Shown here: in pieces, positions 9,095 through 18,926 of the stretch | How positions within the stretch are numbered: position 1 is the stretch's first letter | Layout of the letters: each line of letters begins with the position of its first letter | Source of the DNA: Amphibiibacter pelophylacis | GTDB taxonomy: Bacteria > Pseudomonadota > Gammaproteobacteria > Burkholderiales > Burkholderiaceae_C | Length of the DNA: 64,000 nucleotides | Assembly: GCF_037688875.1 (NCBI RefSeq) | Contig: NZ_JAWDIE010000004.1 | Location: 62,001 to 126,000 of the forward strand | Direction of reading: 5' to 3' | Notes under the pieces: generated by a model | Databases searched by the model: none | What the model saw: only the letters and a program-made list of their open reading frames with translations | What the model was told of the DNA's origin: nothing | Program-made: the position numbers and the translations under genes

Positions 9095-10558
9095 TCAGCC
9101 AAACTGGGTGTGGACAGCCCCGCAGACCCGCCCGTCGCTGTCGCACACGGGCAGCAGCGTCCAGCGGTCAAAGGTGGTGCAGGGGTGGGAAATGCCGCAG
9201 GCCACGATGTCGCCCACGGCCAGCGCAATATCACCGGCGCTGCCGGGCGGCAGGCGCAGGTAGGCGTGCTGATCGTTCATGCGGTCGATGCGCCAGCCCT
9301 CTTGCGCCAACTGCGGGACGGGCGTCATAGGGCCGGGCTGCCCCGGGCGATGCCAGGCCAGCGGGCGCGGCAGGTCGATGTCAAAAGACGCGTCGCGCTT
9401 GCCCATCGTCAAAATGGCCAGGCCGGGCTCGGGCCGCGACTGCACCATGGCCCAGACCTGCAGCGCGGGCAGAAGGCCACTGGGGGGCAAGGCGGCAAAA
9501 ATCTGCGGCTCGCGTACAGCCATCTCGTCGAGCAGGCCGTGATAGAAGCCGTGGTCGTGCGTCAGGTAGCAGCCACTGCGCAGCAGCACGCGGTGCGGGC
9601 GGCTGAGCGGCGGGCAGGCCGACAGGCCACGCGCCACGCGGTCAAAAAAGGCCGATCCGCCCGCTGACAGCCAGATCGGCGGCTGGGCGTCATCGCCCGC
9701 CTGAGGCTGCTGCGCACCAAACATCCCGGCCGCGTCCAGCTGCTGCGCCAGGCGCACCTGCCGCGCCAGCAGCGCATCCACCCCAGCCAGATCGTGCTCA
9801 CGCCGGGCCGTGACAAACAGGCCCTCGTAAACCTCCAGCCCGGCCAGGCGCAGGCCGGGCGTGGCGTGGATGGCGCGGGCGATGTCCAGCGCCGCCGCAT
9901 CGTCGCGCAGCCCGGCGCGGCCCTGGGGCTGGCCCAGCTCCAGCAGCACGCCAAGGCTCTGGTGCGACGGGTGGGGCTGGTTCGGCTGACCCCGCAGCGG
10001 CTGATCGGCCAGCGCGTCGCGCAGACGCTCGACCCCGGCCAGCGCGTCCACCAGCATCATCACCGACAGGCTGGCGTCCGATGCCAGCAGACGCAGCAGG
10101 GCGCGCAGCTCGGCGCCCGAGACGATCTGGTTGGCCACCACCAGGCGGCGCACGCCCATGCGGTAGGCCGCCTGCAACTGGCTGAAAGTCGCCACGGTGA
10201 TGCCCCAGGCGCCCGCCTGGAGCTGCAGATCAAACAGCTCGGGGCTCATCGTGGTTTTGCCATGCGGCGCCAGCGATACGCCCAGATGCTGGCAGAAGCG
10301 CTGCATCCACTGCGCGTTGTGCAAAAGGCGTCCCTGGTCCAGAACCGCCAGGGGAAAGCCGGTGTCGCCGTCGCGCACGCTGGGGCGGCGGGCCAGCCAG
10401 GCGGGCAGCGGCGTCGGACCGTCCAGCGCCAGGCCCTTCTGGCCCGCAGGCAGCGGCTGCTGCCACAGGGCGTGCAGCGATTCGCCCAGCGGGTGCCGCG
10501 CAGCGTGGGGGTAAAGCGCCAGTTCCGGGGCGGAGATCAGGTCAGCGGTCATGGCCAT
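9095..10558 (-). CDS. PLP-dependent amino acid deaminase (alanine-racemase-fold, D-serine dehydratase-like)
   Basis: A 487-residue fold-type III PLP enzyme. The probable PLP lysine lies in LAPHGKTTMSPELF near residue 91, and the C-terminal beta domain with DIVACGISHPCTTFDRW carries the His/Cys pair typical of the D-serine dehydratase-like zinc site. Such enzymes eliminate water and ammonia from a beta-hydroxy D-amino acid, giving a 2-keto acid through an enamine. That fits a hexosaminate to 2-keto-3-deoxy acid step ahead of DgoK, and RidA is encoded in the divergent operon. It starts 2 bp after the ABC ATPase stop. Substrate is inferred. Confidence 0.82.
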   Translation of the reverse strand: MAMTADLISAPELALYPHAARHPLGESLHALWQQPLPAGQKGLALDGPTPLPAWLARRPSVRDGDTGFPLAVLDQGRLLHNAQWMQRFCQHLGVSLAPHGKTTMSPELFDLQLQAGAWGITVATFSQLQAAYRMGVRRLVVANQIVSGAELRALLRLLASDASLSVMMLVDALAGVERLRDALADQPLRGQPNQPHPSHQSLGVLLELGQPQGRAGLRDDAAALDIARAIHATPGLRLAGLEVYEGLFVTARREHDLAGVDALLARQVRLAQQLDAAGMFGAQQPQAGDDAQPPIWLSAGGSAFFDRVARGLSACPPLSRPHRVLLRSGCYLTHDHGFYHGLLDEMAVREPQIFAALPPSGLLPALQVWAMVQSRPEPGLAILTMGKRDASFDIDLPRPLAWHRPGQPGPMTPVPQLAQEGWRIDRMNDQHAYLRLPPGSAGDIALAVGDIVACGISHPCTTFDRWTLLPVCDSDGRVCGAVHTQFG

Positions 10559-10560
10559 CC

Positions 10561-11685
<1,125 letters not shown>

Positions 11686-11744
11686 GGGGTTCTCCTTCGG
11701 GGTTCGTGAAAGGGTCGTGAGGGGTTGTGGGGCGCCCTGCGGCG

Positions 11745-12578
11745 TCAGATATCGGCCTGGGTCAGCTCGGCGGCCAGCGGGCGCACCCCGGCCATCAGCC
11801 CGCCATCGACCGGCAGGGCCACGCCGGTGATGACGCGCGCCGCGTCCGACGCCAGGAAAAGCACGGCGCTGGCGATGTCGTCCGGCGTGGCGAAATCGCC
11901 CAGCGGATACCACTTGCGCAGCTGTTCGAAAACCTGCGGATTCTTGTCGGCGCGCGCCTGCCAGGCGGGGGTTTTGACGGTGCCGGGCAGCACGATGTTG
12001 GCGCGGATGCCGTGCGGGCCCAGTTCCAGCGCCAGCGCGCGGGTGTAGCTGATCAGCGCCGCCTTGGCCGCGCTGTAGGCCGGGTGGCCCAGCGCCGCCA
12101 GCGCGTTGACCGACCCGATCAGCACCAGCTGCCCGCTGCGGCGCTGCATCATGGCCGCCCGCACCGCCTCGACGCAGTGGTAGGTGCCGTTCAGGTTCAG
12201 ATCGATGTCGGCGTGCCAGTCGGCGCGCTGCGTGCCCTGCAGCGTCAGACCCCGGGCGGCGCCCGCGTTGGCCACCAGAACATCCACCGGGCCAGTCTGT
12301 GCGGTGACGGCGGCCAGCGCCGCTTCCAGCGCGGGCGCGTCGGTGATGTCGGCGGCGAGCGGATGCCATCGGGCCAGATCATGGGCACTGACACCCTCCT
12401 GCGCCAGACGCTCGGGCAGCGCGGCCAGCGCAGCGGCATCGTGATCCAGCGCGATCAGCACATCGCCCGCCTGCAGCACGCGACGGCACAGGCCCAGGCC
12501 GATTCCGCCACAGGCGCCGGTGACCAGGGTGACGCGGCGGGCGGCGGAGCGATCTGCTGGAGAAAACCGTGTCGTCAT
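11745..12578 (-). CDS. Short-chain dehydrogenase/reductase
   Basis: A 277-residue classical SDR. The NAD(P)-binding motif TGACGGIGLGLCRR is at about residues 20-33, NAG occurs as ANAGAARG, and the active-site residues are Ser in LIGSVNA and the YSAAKAAL pair (Tyr-x3-Lys). The aspartate after beta-2 (ALDHDA) favours NAD over NADP. The ATG overlaps the stop of the upstream gene by ATGA. In this operon it could oxidise an amino sugar or its lactone form, or epimerise through a keto intermediate, but nothing in the sequence fixes the substrate. Confidence 0.9.
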   Translation of the reverse strand: MTTRFSPADRSAARRVTLVTGACGGIGLGLCRRVLQAGDVLIALDHDAAALAALPERLAQEGVSAHDLARWHPLAADITDAPALEAALAAVTAQTGPVDVLVANAGAARGLTLQGTQRADWHADIDLNLNGTYHCVEAVRAAMMQRRSGQLVLIGSVNALAALGHPAYSAAKAALISYTRALALELGPHGIRANIVLPGTVKTPAWQARADKNPQVFEQLRKWYPLGDFATPDDIASAVLFLASDAARVITGVALPVDGGLMAGVRPLAAELTQADI

Positions 12579-13831
12579 GGGGAAACTCCTAAAACTGTGG
12601 CTGGCGCATGCCCGCGCAAAGTCGCTGCCAGCCGCTGCCAGTGCGCGGCACGCAGCAGGCCGTGGTTGTAAAAGCTGACATCGGCAATGCCAGCCTGGGC
12701 GAGGGCTTCCAGCGCCTGCGCCACCTCGCGGCCGTCGCCCAGATCGGGCGGGCCGGGGCGCAGGATGGCGCGCACGCGGCGCTGGCGCACAGCGTCTTCG
12801 CCCACGCGGCAACACACGTCCCAGGCGTCGGCGGCAACGCGGGCGGCGTCGGGCTCGTAAAAAGGCACTTCCACCCAGTCGGCCGTGCGGGCCAGCGCGG
12901 CCCAGTCGCTGCCTTCCAGGTAGGCCAGACTGCTGGGCCGCTGCACGCTGGGGATAACGCCCAGGGCCACGCGCGCGGGCAGCGCAGCGCGGATGTCGGC
13001 GACCAGCGCGGTGACGGTCTCCTGGCGCAGGCGATGCCAGGCGGCCAGCTCGGGGTCGGCGACCAGATCGGCCTGCAGCCAGGCCTGCGCCATATCAGCC
13101 GGGGCATCCACCGGCGCGTGCAGATAGCGCTGGATGCGCTGCGCGGTACGGGCGCGCAGGGCCGGGGCGTCCAGGCCGCGCGCCTGCCCCAGGCGAACAC
13201 AGGCCGGGCAGAAGCACAGGCCCAGCTGCTGTTCCAGCCAGGGGTTGCTGCGCACTTGGGCAAATTCGTGGTGATAGCCGTGGGCGTAAGGCAGCCAGCC
13301 GGGCGTTTCCAGCACCAGGCTGGCCGGTTCCAGGCGGGCGATGTCGGCGCACAGCGCCACGGCGTACTCGCGCACCGCCGCGTGCGACGGGCACAGGCTG
13401 TAAACATAGCCATCGCCCAGCGCGTTGCGCGCCGTGTACTGCGGGTGCAGCGCGCCCAGGCGGCTGTTGTGCAGCAGCACCGTCCAGGCGTGTAGCGCCA
13501 GGCCTTGTGTGGCGACGCTGTCCTGCCAGGCGCGGGCCACGCTGCGCACAGCGGCCTCGCTGTGCGGCTGGGGGGTCAGCTCGCCATAGCGCGCCCTGTC
13601 CGGGTCGAAATAAACCACGCCGTCCTGCGGGAACACCACCGCGCTGCTTCTGGATTGCGGCCGCAGGAACTTGCCCGCGTGGTAGCTCAGGGCCAGCGTC
13701 AGGCCGTTGAAGCCGCTGCCGCGCAGGTGATCGGCCATGGCGTCCACGCCCGTTTCGGCCACGTCAAAAGCGTAGGCATAAACCGAGCGAACGGCACAGT
13801 GGACAGGATCAGGGCGGTCAGTAGCAGTCAT
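12575..13831 (-). CDS. Uncharacterised protein, possible TIM-barrel sugar-active enzyme
   Basis: A 418-residue protein without signal peptide or membrane segment. I do not recognise a named family. The alternation of hydrophobic strands and helices, the opening SVYAYAFDVAETG, the central VLETPGWLPYAHGYHHEF and a cysteine cluster CFCPAC near residue 208 resemble TIM-barrel glycosidase-like proteins that carry short C-x-C-x2-C motifs. It is the first gene of the minus-strand operon and overlaps the SDR start by ATGA. A cytoplasmic hydrolase acting on the imported compound is one possibility, offered as inference only. Confidence 0.6.
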   Translation of the reverse strand: MTATDRPDPVHCAVRSVYAYAFDVAETGVDAMADHLRGSGFNGLTLALSYHAGKFLRPQSRSSAVVFPQDGVVYFDPDRARYGELTPQPHSEAAVRSVARAWQDSVATQGLALHAWTVLLHNSRLGALHPQYTARNALGDGYVYSLCPSHAAVREYAVALCADIARLEPASLVLETPGWLPYAHGYHHEFAQVRSNPWLEQQLGLCFCPACVRLGQARGLDAPALRARTAQRIQRYLHAPVDAPADMAQAWLQADLVADPELAAWHRLRQETVTALVADIRAALPARVALGVIPSVQRPSSLAYLEGSDWAALARTADWVEVPFYEPDAARVAADAWDVCCRVGEDAVRQRRVRAILRPGPPDLGDGREVAQALEALAQAGIADVSFYNHGLLRAAHWQRLAATLRGHAPATVLGVSP

Positions 13832-13966
13832 GCAGATCCAGACAGGAAAGGCGCTTTGGCGGGATTCAGCCGCAGGGTTCAGACCTTACGGACCTTAGCA
13901 AATGTAGACAATTTACTCAACCTGTCCATCTGCGGCAAAGGCTGGGCAAGCAATAAAAAATCATTC

Positions 13967-13978
13967 AAACAATTGTTT
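13967..13978. promoter_or_regulatory. Candidate operator in the divergent control region
   Basis: AAACAATTGTTT is a perfect 12-bp palindrome in a strongly A/T-rich patch of the 295-bp region between the divergent operons (13832-14126). It lies 149 bp before the binding-protein start. The RpiR-type regulator encoded in the minus-strand operon is the obvious candidate binder. No convincing -35/-10 pair could be assigned on either strand. Confidence 0.4.
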
Positions 13979-14126
13979 TTTATAGAAAAATAAATCGACC
14001 AGGGTTTTCCATGATGGGCATATTGCCGCAGCGATGTAGGATAAAAACACACAGACCGATTCCGGACTGCGGCCCATCGCCCTCCCTGCCTTTGTTGATT
14101 CCTTCCCCTTTTTCGAGGACACCGTC

Positions 14127-15347
14127 ATGATCAAACCTTCCCTGATCCAGTGGGCCAGCGCCTGTGTGCTCGGTCTGGCCAGCCTGACGTCCGCGCACGC
14201 GGGCACCCTCCGCGTCACCATTCCCAGCTACAGCGACTACACCAAGACGTGGATCGAGCAGATGGCCAAAGGCTTCGAGAAAGCCAACCCCGGCGATCAG
14301 GTCAAGGTCGAAGTGGTCAGCTGGGACAACCTGCAGCAGAAACTGCAGACGGACATCGGCGGCAACAGCGCGCCAGATATCGCCGTCATCGGCACGCGCT
14401 GGCTGCTGGATTTTGTGAAGGACGACATCGCCGAGCCGCTGGACGGCCTGAGCCCCGAGCTGAAAGGCCGCTTCGTGCCCGCCTTCCTCAAGCCTGCGAC
14501 CATCCAGGGCAAGCTGTATGGCCTGCCCATGGCGGCCAGCGCCCGCGCCCTGTTTTACAACAAGGATCTGATGACCAAGGCCGGTTTCCCCAACGGCCCC
14601 AAGACCTGGGATGACGTGGTCGCTGCCGCCAAAAAAATCAAGGCCGCAGGCGCTTATGGGTTTGGCGTCCAGGGCAAGGAAATCGAGACCGACGTCTACT
14701 TCTACTACGGCCTGTGGAGCATGGGCGGCGACGTGGTCGATGCTTCGGGCAAGGCCGCTTTCAACTCGGCCGCCGGGGTCAAGGCCGCGACGCTGTACAA
14801 GAGCATGATTGACCAGGGCCTGACCGAGCCCGGCGTCACCGGCTACAGCCGCGAAGACCTGCACGGCCTGTTCAAGCAGGGGCGACTGGGCATGGTCATC
14901 ACCATTCCGCCGCTGGCCAAGCAGATCGCCAAGGACGCGCCCAAGCTGCAGTACGGCATCACCGGCCTGCCCAATGGCGGCAAGAACGTCACTTACGGCG
15001 TGACCGACTCGATCATGATGTTCAAGTCGTCCAAAGAGAAGGAGACCGCGAAGAAGTTTCTGGGCTACATCTTCAGCAAGGAAGCGCGCGTCGAATTCGA
15101 CAAGAACGAAGGCTTCCTGCCCGTGACCAAGGCCGTGGCCGAAGACCCGGTGTTCGCCAGGGACCCGGTGCTGTCGAAGTTTGTTGCCCTGCTGCCCAAC
15201 GCCAAGTTTGCCCCGCTGGTGACCGGCTGGGAGGACACGGCGCAGGCGGTGACCAACGCCATGCAGGCCGTCTATCTGGGCAAGGCCCAGCCCAAAGCCG
15301 CGCTGGACAAGGCCGCCGCCGAGGCCAACACCAAGCTGAGCCAGTAA
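14127..15347 (+). CDS. Extracellular sugar-binding protein of ABC transporter
   Basis: A 406-residue periplasmic solute-binding protein of the MalE/UgpB-like cluster. The signal peptide is residues 1-25, ending in TSAHA before GTLRVTIPSY. The family pattern is visible in VKVEVVSWDNLQQKL and AASARALFYNKDLMTKAGFP. It starts the plus-strand operon, followed after 3 bp by the first permease. Family members usually bind oligosaccharides, glycerol phosphates or other polyols and sugars. The neighbouring catabolic genes suggest an amino-sugar-derived ligand. Confidence 0.92.
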   Translation: MIKPSLIQWASACVLGLASLTSAHAGTLRVTIPSYSDYTKTWIEQMAKGFEKANPGDQVKVEVVSWDNLQQKLQTDIGGNSAPDIAVIGTRWLLDFVKDDIAEPLDGLSPELKGRFVPAFLKPATIQGKLYGLPMAASARALFYNKDLMTKAGFPNGPKTWDDVVAAAKKIKAAGAYGFGVQGKEIETDVYFYYGLWSMGGDVVDASGKAAFNSAAGVKAATLYKSMIDQGLTEPGVTGYSREDLHGLFKQGRLGMVITIPPLAKQIAKDAPKLQYGITGLPNGGKNVTYGVTDSIMMFKSSKEKETAKKFLGYIFSKEARVEFDKNEGFLPVTKAVAEDPVFARDPVLSKFVALLPNAKFAPLVTGWEDTAQAVTNAMQAVYLGKAQPKAALDKAAAEANTKLSQ

Positions 15348-15350
15348 AGC

Positions 15351-16259
15351 ATGAGCCCGGATCCCACCCGCCGCCCGGCGGTGGCCTGGGCGCTGATTGC
15401 GCCCAGCCTGCTGCTGGCGGTGGCCATCATCGGCTACCCCTTCTACACCATCGTCAACCACTCGCTGCACGAGATCTCGCGCTTCGGCGCGGTGCGTGGC
15501 TTCACGGGCCTGGCGAATTTCCAGCAAGTGCTGGCCGACCCGGTGTTCGGGCAGGTGGTCTGGCGCACGCTGCAGTGGACGGTCTGCGTGGTGGGCGGCA
15601 CCATTCTGGTGTCGATTCCGGTGTCGCTGGTGCTGCAGCGCGATTTTTACGGGCGGGGGCTGGCGCGAACCATCGTGATGCTGCCCTGGGCGGTGTCGCT
15701 GACCATGACGGCCATCGTCTGGCGCTGGGCTTTCAATGACCAGTACGGCATGGTCAACGCCTCGCTGGGCAGTCTGGGGCTGATATCCGGGCCGATTTCC
15801 TGGCTGGCCAATGGCCAGATGGCCTTCTGGGTGGAAGTCGGGGTGGGCATTCTGGTGTCCGTTCCCTTCACCGTGACGATTTTTCTGGGCGGGCTGTCGT
15901 CCGTCCCCACCGACATTTACGAGGCTGCCGACATGGAAGGCGCTTCGAGCTGGCAGCAGTTCCGCCGCCTGACGCTGCCGCTGCTGCGGCCCTTCATCAA
16001 TATGGCCATCGTGCTGAACGTGATCTACGTGTTCAACTCGTTTCCCATCATCTGGATCATGACCCAGGGCGGGCCGGACAACGCCACCCACATCATGGTC
16101 ACTTACCTTTACCAGCTAGGCTTCCGCCTGGGCCGTCCGGGCGAGGCCGCCGCCATCTCGCTGATGATGCTGGCGCTGCTGCTGACCTTCACCATCATTT
16201 ACGCCCGGCTGCAGGGGCGAGCCGGTTCGGGCTCGGGCGCCGAAGGGAGCGCCGCATGA
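15351..16259 (+). CDS. Sugar ABC transporter permease (MalF type)
   Basis: A 302-residue inner-membrane permease with six predicted transmembrane segments, the first at about residues 13-33. The EAA loop that contacts the ATPase is EAADMEGASSWQQFRRLTLP. It starts 3 bp after the binding-protein stop, and its own stop overlaps the next permease start by ATGA. It pairs with the second permease to form the membrane channel. Confidence 0.93.
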   Translation: MSPDPTRRPAVAWALIAPSLLLAVAIIGYPFYTIVNHSLHEISRFGAVRGFTGLANFQQVLADPVFGQVVWRTLQWTVCVVGGTILVSIPVSLVLQRDFYGRGLARTIVMLPWAVSLTMTAIVWRWAFNDQYGMVNASLGSLGLISGPISWLANGQMAFWVEVGVGILVSVPFTVTIFLGGLSSVPTDIYEAADMEGASSWQQFRRLTLPLLRPFINMAIVLNVIYVFNSFPIIWIMTQGGPDNATHIMVTYLYQLGFRLGRPGEAAAISLMMLALLLTFTIIYARLQGRAGSGSGAEGSAA

Positions 16260-17107
16260 ACGCCGCCAAACTGCGCCGCAGCCTGATCTGCTGGCTGGTG
16301 CTCTCGCCGCTGGTGGTCGTGGTGATTTTTCCCTTTGCGGTGATGTTTCTGACCGCCGTCAAACCGGCCAGCGAAATCTACGTCTACCCCGCGCGCTGGC
16401 TGCCGCAGGTCTGGCAGTGGCGCAATTTCAGCGACATGTGGACGCAGACCGGCTTTGGCACGGCGCTGTTCAACAGCCTGCTGGTCTCGCTGTCGGCCAC
16501 CGTGCTGACGCTGATCGTCAGCGTCCCGGCCGCCTACGCTTTTGCGCGGCTGCAGTTTCGCGGCCAGGGCGCTTACCGGCAGTTTCTGCTGATCACGCAG
16601 ATGCTTTCGCCCATCCTGCTGGTGCTGGGCCTGTTCAAAATGGCCGCCGTCACGCCCTGGTTTGACGGCGGCAACCTGGTTGATTCGCGCCTGGGCGTGG
16701 TGATTGCGTACAGCGCTTTCGGCATCGCTTTTGCGGTGTGGATGCTGTCGTCCTATTTTCAGAGCATTCCGCGCGACCTGGAAGAATCGGCCTGGCTTGA
16801 AGGCTCGGGTGCGGTGCGCACGGTGTTCAAGGTCTTCCTGCCGCTGGCGGTGCCCGCCATGGCGGTGACGGCGCTGTTCACCTTCGTCAACGCCTGGAAC
16901 GAGTTCGCGGTGGTCTACACCCTGATCCGCTCAGAAGAAAACCAGACCCTGACCGTGCTGGTGACCAATATGGTCGCCGGGCAGTACGTCGTCAAATGGG
17001 AGCTGGTCATGGCCGCCACCGTCTGCGCCGTGGTGCCCGTGGCGGTGCTTTTCGCCTGGATGCAGCGCTACATGGTCCAGGGCCTGTCCAGCGGCGCCGT
17101 CAAATAA
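16256..17107 (+). CDS. Sugar ABC transporter permease (MalG type)
   Basis: A 283-residue inner-membrane permease with six predicted transmembrane segments. The first spans about residues 12-32, VVVIFPFAVMFLTAV lies within it, and the EAA-like loop is EESAWLEGSGAVRTVFKVFL. The ATG overlaps the stop of the upstream permease. Together with the MalF-type partner and the ATPase on the opposite strand it completes a carbohydrate importer of the CUT1 class. Confidence 0.93.
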   Translation: MNAAKLRRSLICWLVLSPLVVVVIFPFAVMFLTAVKPASEIYVYPARWLPQVWQWRNFSDMWTQTGFGTALFNSLLVSLSATVLTLIVSVPAAYAFARLQFRGQGAYRQFLLITQMLSPILLVLGLFKMAAVTPWFDGGNLVDSRLGVVIAYSAFGIAFAVWMLSSYFQSIPRDLEESAWLEGSGAVRTVFKVFLPLAVPAMAVTALFTFVNAWNEFAVVYTLIRSEENQTLTVLVTNMVAGQYVVKWELVMAATVCAVVPVAVLFAWMQRYMVQGLSSGAVK

Positions 17108-17135
17108 GCGCTTCAAAAAATCCCCGAGGAAACCC

Positions 17136-17528
17136 ATGACCGCACACCGCGAACATTTTGGCCACACCCCGTCCGGCGCCGGTGGCCAGCGCCTGCCCTT
17201 CTCGCCCGCCGTGCGCGCGGGGGATTTTGTCTACATCTCCGGCCAGGTCGCCATGGGCGAGAACGGCGAGATCGAACCCGGCGGCATCGAAGCCCAGACC
17301 CACCGCACCTTCGCCAACGTCAAAAAAGTGCTGGCGCTGGCGGGCTGCACGCTGGACGACGTCATCAAAATGACCGTCTGGCTGGACGACACGCGCGATT
17401 TCTGGACCTTCAACCGCATCTACCAGAGCTATTTCACCGGCCCACCCCCCGCCCGCTCCTGCGTGCAGTCAGCCATGATGGTGGACTGCAAGGTGGAGAT
17501 TGAGGCGATTGCTTACAAGCCGCTGTGA
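17136..17528 (+). CDS. RidA family enamine/imine deaminase
   Basis: A 130-residue trimeric enzyme of the YjgF/RidA family. Conserved blocks are YISGQVAMGENGEI, the Asn-Val segment ANVKKVLALAG, and the C-terminal PPARSCVQSAMMV with the catalytic arginine. RidA hydrolyses reactive enamine/imine intermediates released by PLP dehydratases. It starts 28 bp after the permease stop and is last in the transporter operon. It is a natural partner for the PLP deaminase at 9.1-10.6 kb. Confidence 0.92.
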   Translation: MTAHREHFGHTPSGAGGQRLPFSPAVRAGDFVYISGQVAMGENGEIEPGGIEAQTHRTFANVKKVLALAGCTLDDVIKMTVWLDDTRDFWTFNRIYQSYFTGPPPARSCVQSAMMVDCKVEIEAIAYKPL

Positions 17529-17541
17529 GGGTGGGCAGGGT

Positions 17542-17823
17542 CTAAAGCCCCAGTTCTGCGTGCGAGCCCAGCCGCACCAGCCGCAAAGTGTGCGCGTCCG
17601 GTTTTTGGTAAACGAGAACCAGATCGGGCTTGATATGGCAGTCGCGATGATCGCTCCAGTCCCCCGTCAGAGCGTGATCGCGGTGGCGTGGCTCCAGAGG
17701 CAGATCCGCCAGAAGCAGCGACAAAATCGCGCGCATCTCTGAATCCAGCGTCGTGCGAAAGCGGCCCTTTGCCTCACGCCGGTAATCCCGTCTGAATTGT
17801 CCCGTGTAATCAGGCGTCCGCAT
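17542..17823 (-). CDS. YafQ/RelE-type mRNA interferase toxin
   Basis: A 93-residue toxin of the type II YafQ family, expected to cleave ribosome-bound mRNA. TGQFRRDYRREAK near the start, the central LTGDWSDHRDCHI and the C-terminal LVRLGSHAEL, containing the catalytic-type histidine, are all present, so the toxin looks intact. Its ATG overlaps the antitoxin stop by 14 nt, the normal TA arrangement. The antitoxin, however, is reduced to its last 30 or so residues. See the next entry. Confidence 0.85.
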   Translation of the reverse strand: MRTPDYTGQFRRDYRREAKGRFRTTLDSEMRAILSLLLADLPLEPRHRDHALTGDWSDHRDCHIKPDLVLVYQKPDAHTLRLVRLGSHAELGL

Positions 17824-17914
17824 TCAGATCGTTCATCAGATCATCCAGACTGGCCGCGCGGGTCACTTTCCCGGCGCGGGCATCTTTGATCGCCTGGATA
17901 CCCACCCATGCCAC
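17810..17914 (-). pseudogene. RelB/DinJ-type antitoxin, only C-terminal part remains
   Basis: In the frame that ends with TGA at 17810-17812, IQAIKDARAGKVTRAASLDD and the following LMNDLNADA match the C-terminal toxin-binding part of DinJ/RelB antitoxins. The N-terminal ribbon-helix-helix half (about 50-60 residues) is missing. Upstream of about 17902 the sequence is unrelated, and the vanZ-like gene begins on the other strand at 17924. The longest possible product is a 34-residue peptide from a GTG at 17914 with no clear ribosome-binding site. It might still neutralise the toxin but could not bind the operator. Confidence 0.7.
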
Positions 17915-17923
17915 AATGCTGAC

Positions 17924-18301
17924 ATGAAGCTGTCTTTTCTCTCTGATCCCGAGCGGGCGCAGCGCCCCTGGCGACTCGTGTTCGTGGCGGGGCTGTGCGC
18001 TACCCTGGTTCTGGCGCTGGTGCCCAGCGTGCCGGAAGCGCTGAGCACCGGCTGGGACAAATCCAACCATGTGCTGGCGTTTTTCGTGCTGACGGTGCTG
18101 GGCTGCCTGGCGTTTCCGCGTCACCGCAGTGTGCCGCTGGCGCTGCTGGTGCTGTTTGGCGTGGCCATCGAGGTGCTGCAGGCGCTGACGCCCACGCGCC
18201 AGTCGGACTGGCACGATGTCGTGGCCGATGTGATTGGCATCGTGCTGGCGCTGCTGGTGATGCCGCTGATCCTGCGCCTGGTGCCTGCGGCGCGCCGTTG
18301 A
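17924..18301 (+). CDS. VanZ-like family membrane protein
   Basis: A 125-residue protein with about four transmembrane segments. The VanZ hallmark is DKSNHVLAFFVLTVLG near residue 45, then VLFGVAIEVLQAL and DWHDVVADVIGIVLAL. The function of chromosomal VanZ-like proteins is not established. In enterococci a relative gives low-level teicoplanin resistance. It starts about 20 bp from the antitoxin remnant on the opposite strand, near a probable deletion junction, but its own N-terminus looks complete. Confidence 0.85.
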   Translation: MKLSFLSDPERAQRPWRLVFVAGLCATLVLALVPSVPEALSTGWDKSNHVLAFFVLTVLGCLAFPRHRSVPLALLVLFGVAIEVLQALTPTRQSDWHDVVADVIGIVLALLVMPLILRLVPAARR

Positions 18302-18370
18302 CCGCATCGCTGGCAGGATGCGCGGCGGGCTGCCGCTAGAATGGTGCATCGCATCAAGAGCCTGCTGCCC

Positions 18371-18856
18371 ATGAAACTGGATCTGCCCTCCGACATCGTC
18401 CGGGTCCACCACTGTGACATCCCCACCCGCTGGGGGGACATGGACGCTTTCCAGCACATCAACAACGCGATCTATTTCCGCTACATGGAATCGGCGCGCA
18501 TCGAGATGCTGCAGGATCTTTACGCCACCCAGCCCGGCGCCGCCGAGGCCGTCGCGCCCGGCACCGGCCCGGTGGTCATCAATGCCTTCTGCAACTTCCT
18601 GGCCCAGATCACCCACCCGGCCACGCTGCGCGTGACGCACTTCCTGGGCGAGATCGGCCGGTCCAGCTTCGACACCTACATCACGATGGCCCGCACCGAT
18701 GCGCCCGACGTGCCGCTGGCGCGCGGCGGCGCCACGGTGGTGTGGGTGCACTACGAAGCCGGTAAGGCCATCGCCCTGCCTGCGCCGCTGCGCCAGGCGC
18801 TGGTGACGCTGCGCGAATCGGGCGGCGTTCCTGCCCCCGCTGAGTCTCTCGCCTGA
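18371..18856 (+). CDS. Acyl-CoA thioesterase (4-hydroxybenzoyl-CoA thioesterase family)
   Basis: A 161-residue hotdog-fold thioesterase of the YbgC/FcbC type. The active-site segment is TRWGDMDAFQHINNAIYFRY, where the Asp of GDMD and the following His-Ile-Asn are conserved. The ATG at 18371 is preferred to an in-frame ATG at 18341, because the shorter product starts just before the first strand. It lies 70 bp upstream of scoA on the same strand. Confidence 0.88.
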   Translation: MKLDLPSDIVRVHHCDIPTRWGDMDAFQHINNAIYFRYMESARIEMLQDLYATQPGAAEAVAPGTGPVVINAFCNFLAQITHPATLRVTHFLGEIGRSSFDTYITMARTDAPDVPLARGGATVVWVHYEAGKAIALPAPLRQALVTLRESGGVPAPAESLA

Positions 18857-18926
18857 ATCCGGCCCGAATCGCAATGAAGGCGATCCGGGCGAATCTTCTT
18901 TCTTTTCTTTCAGCACAAGGTCGGAC

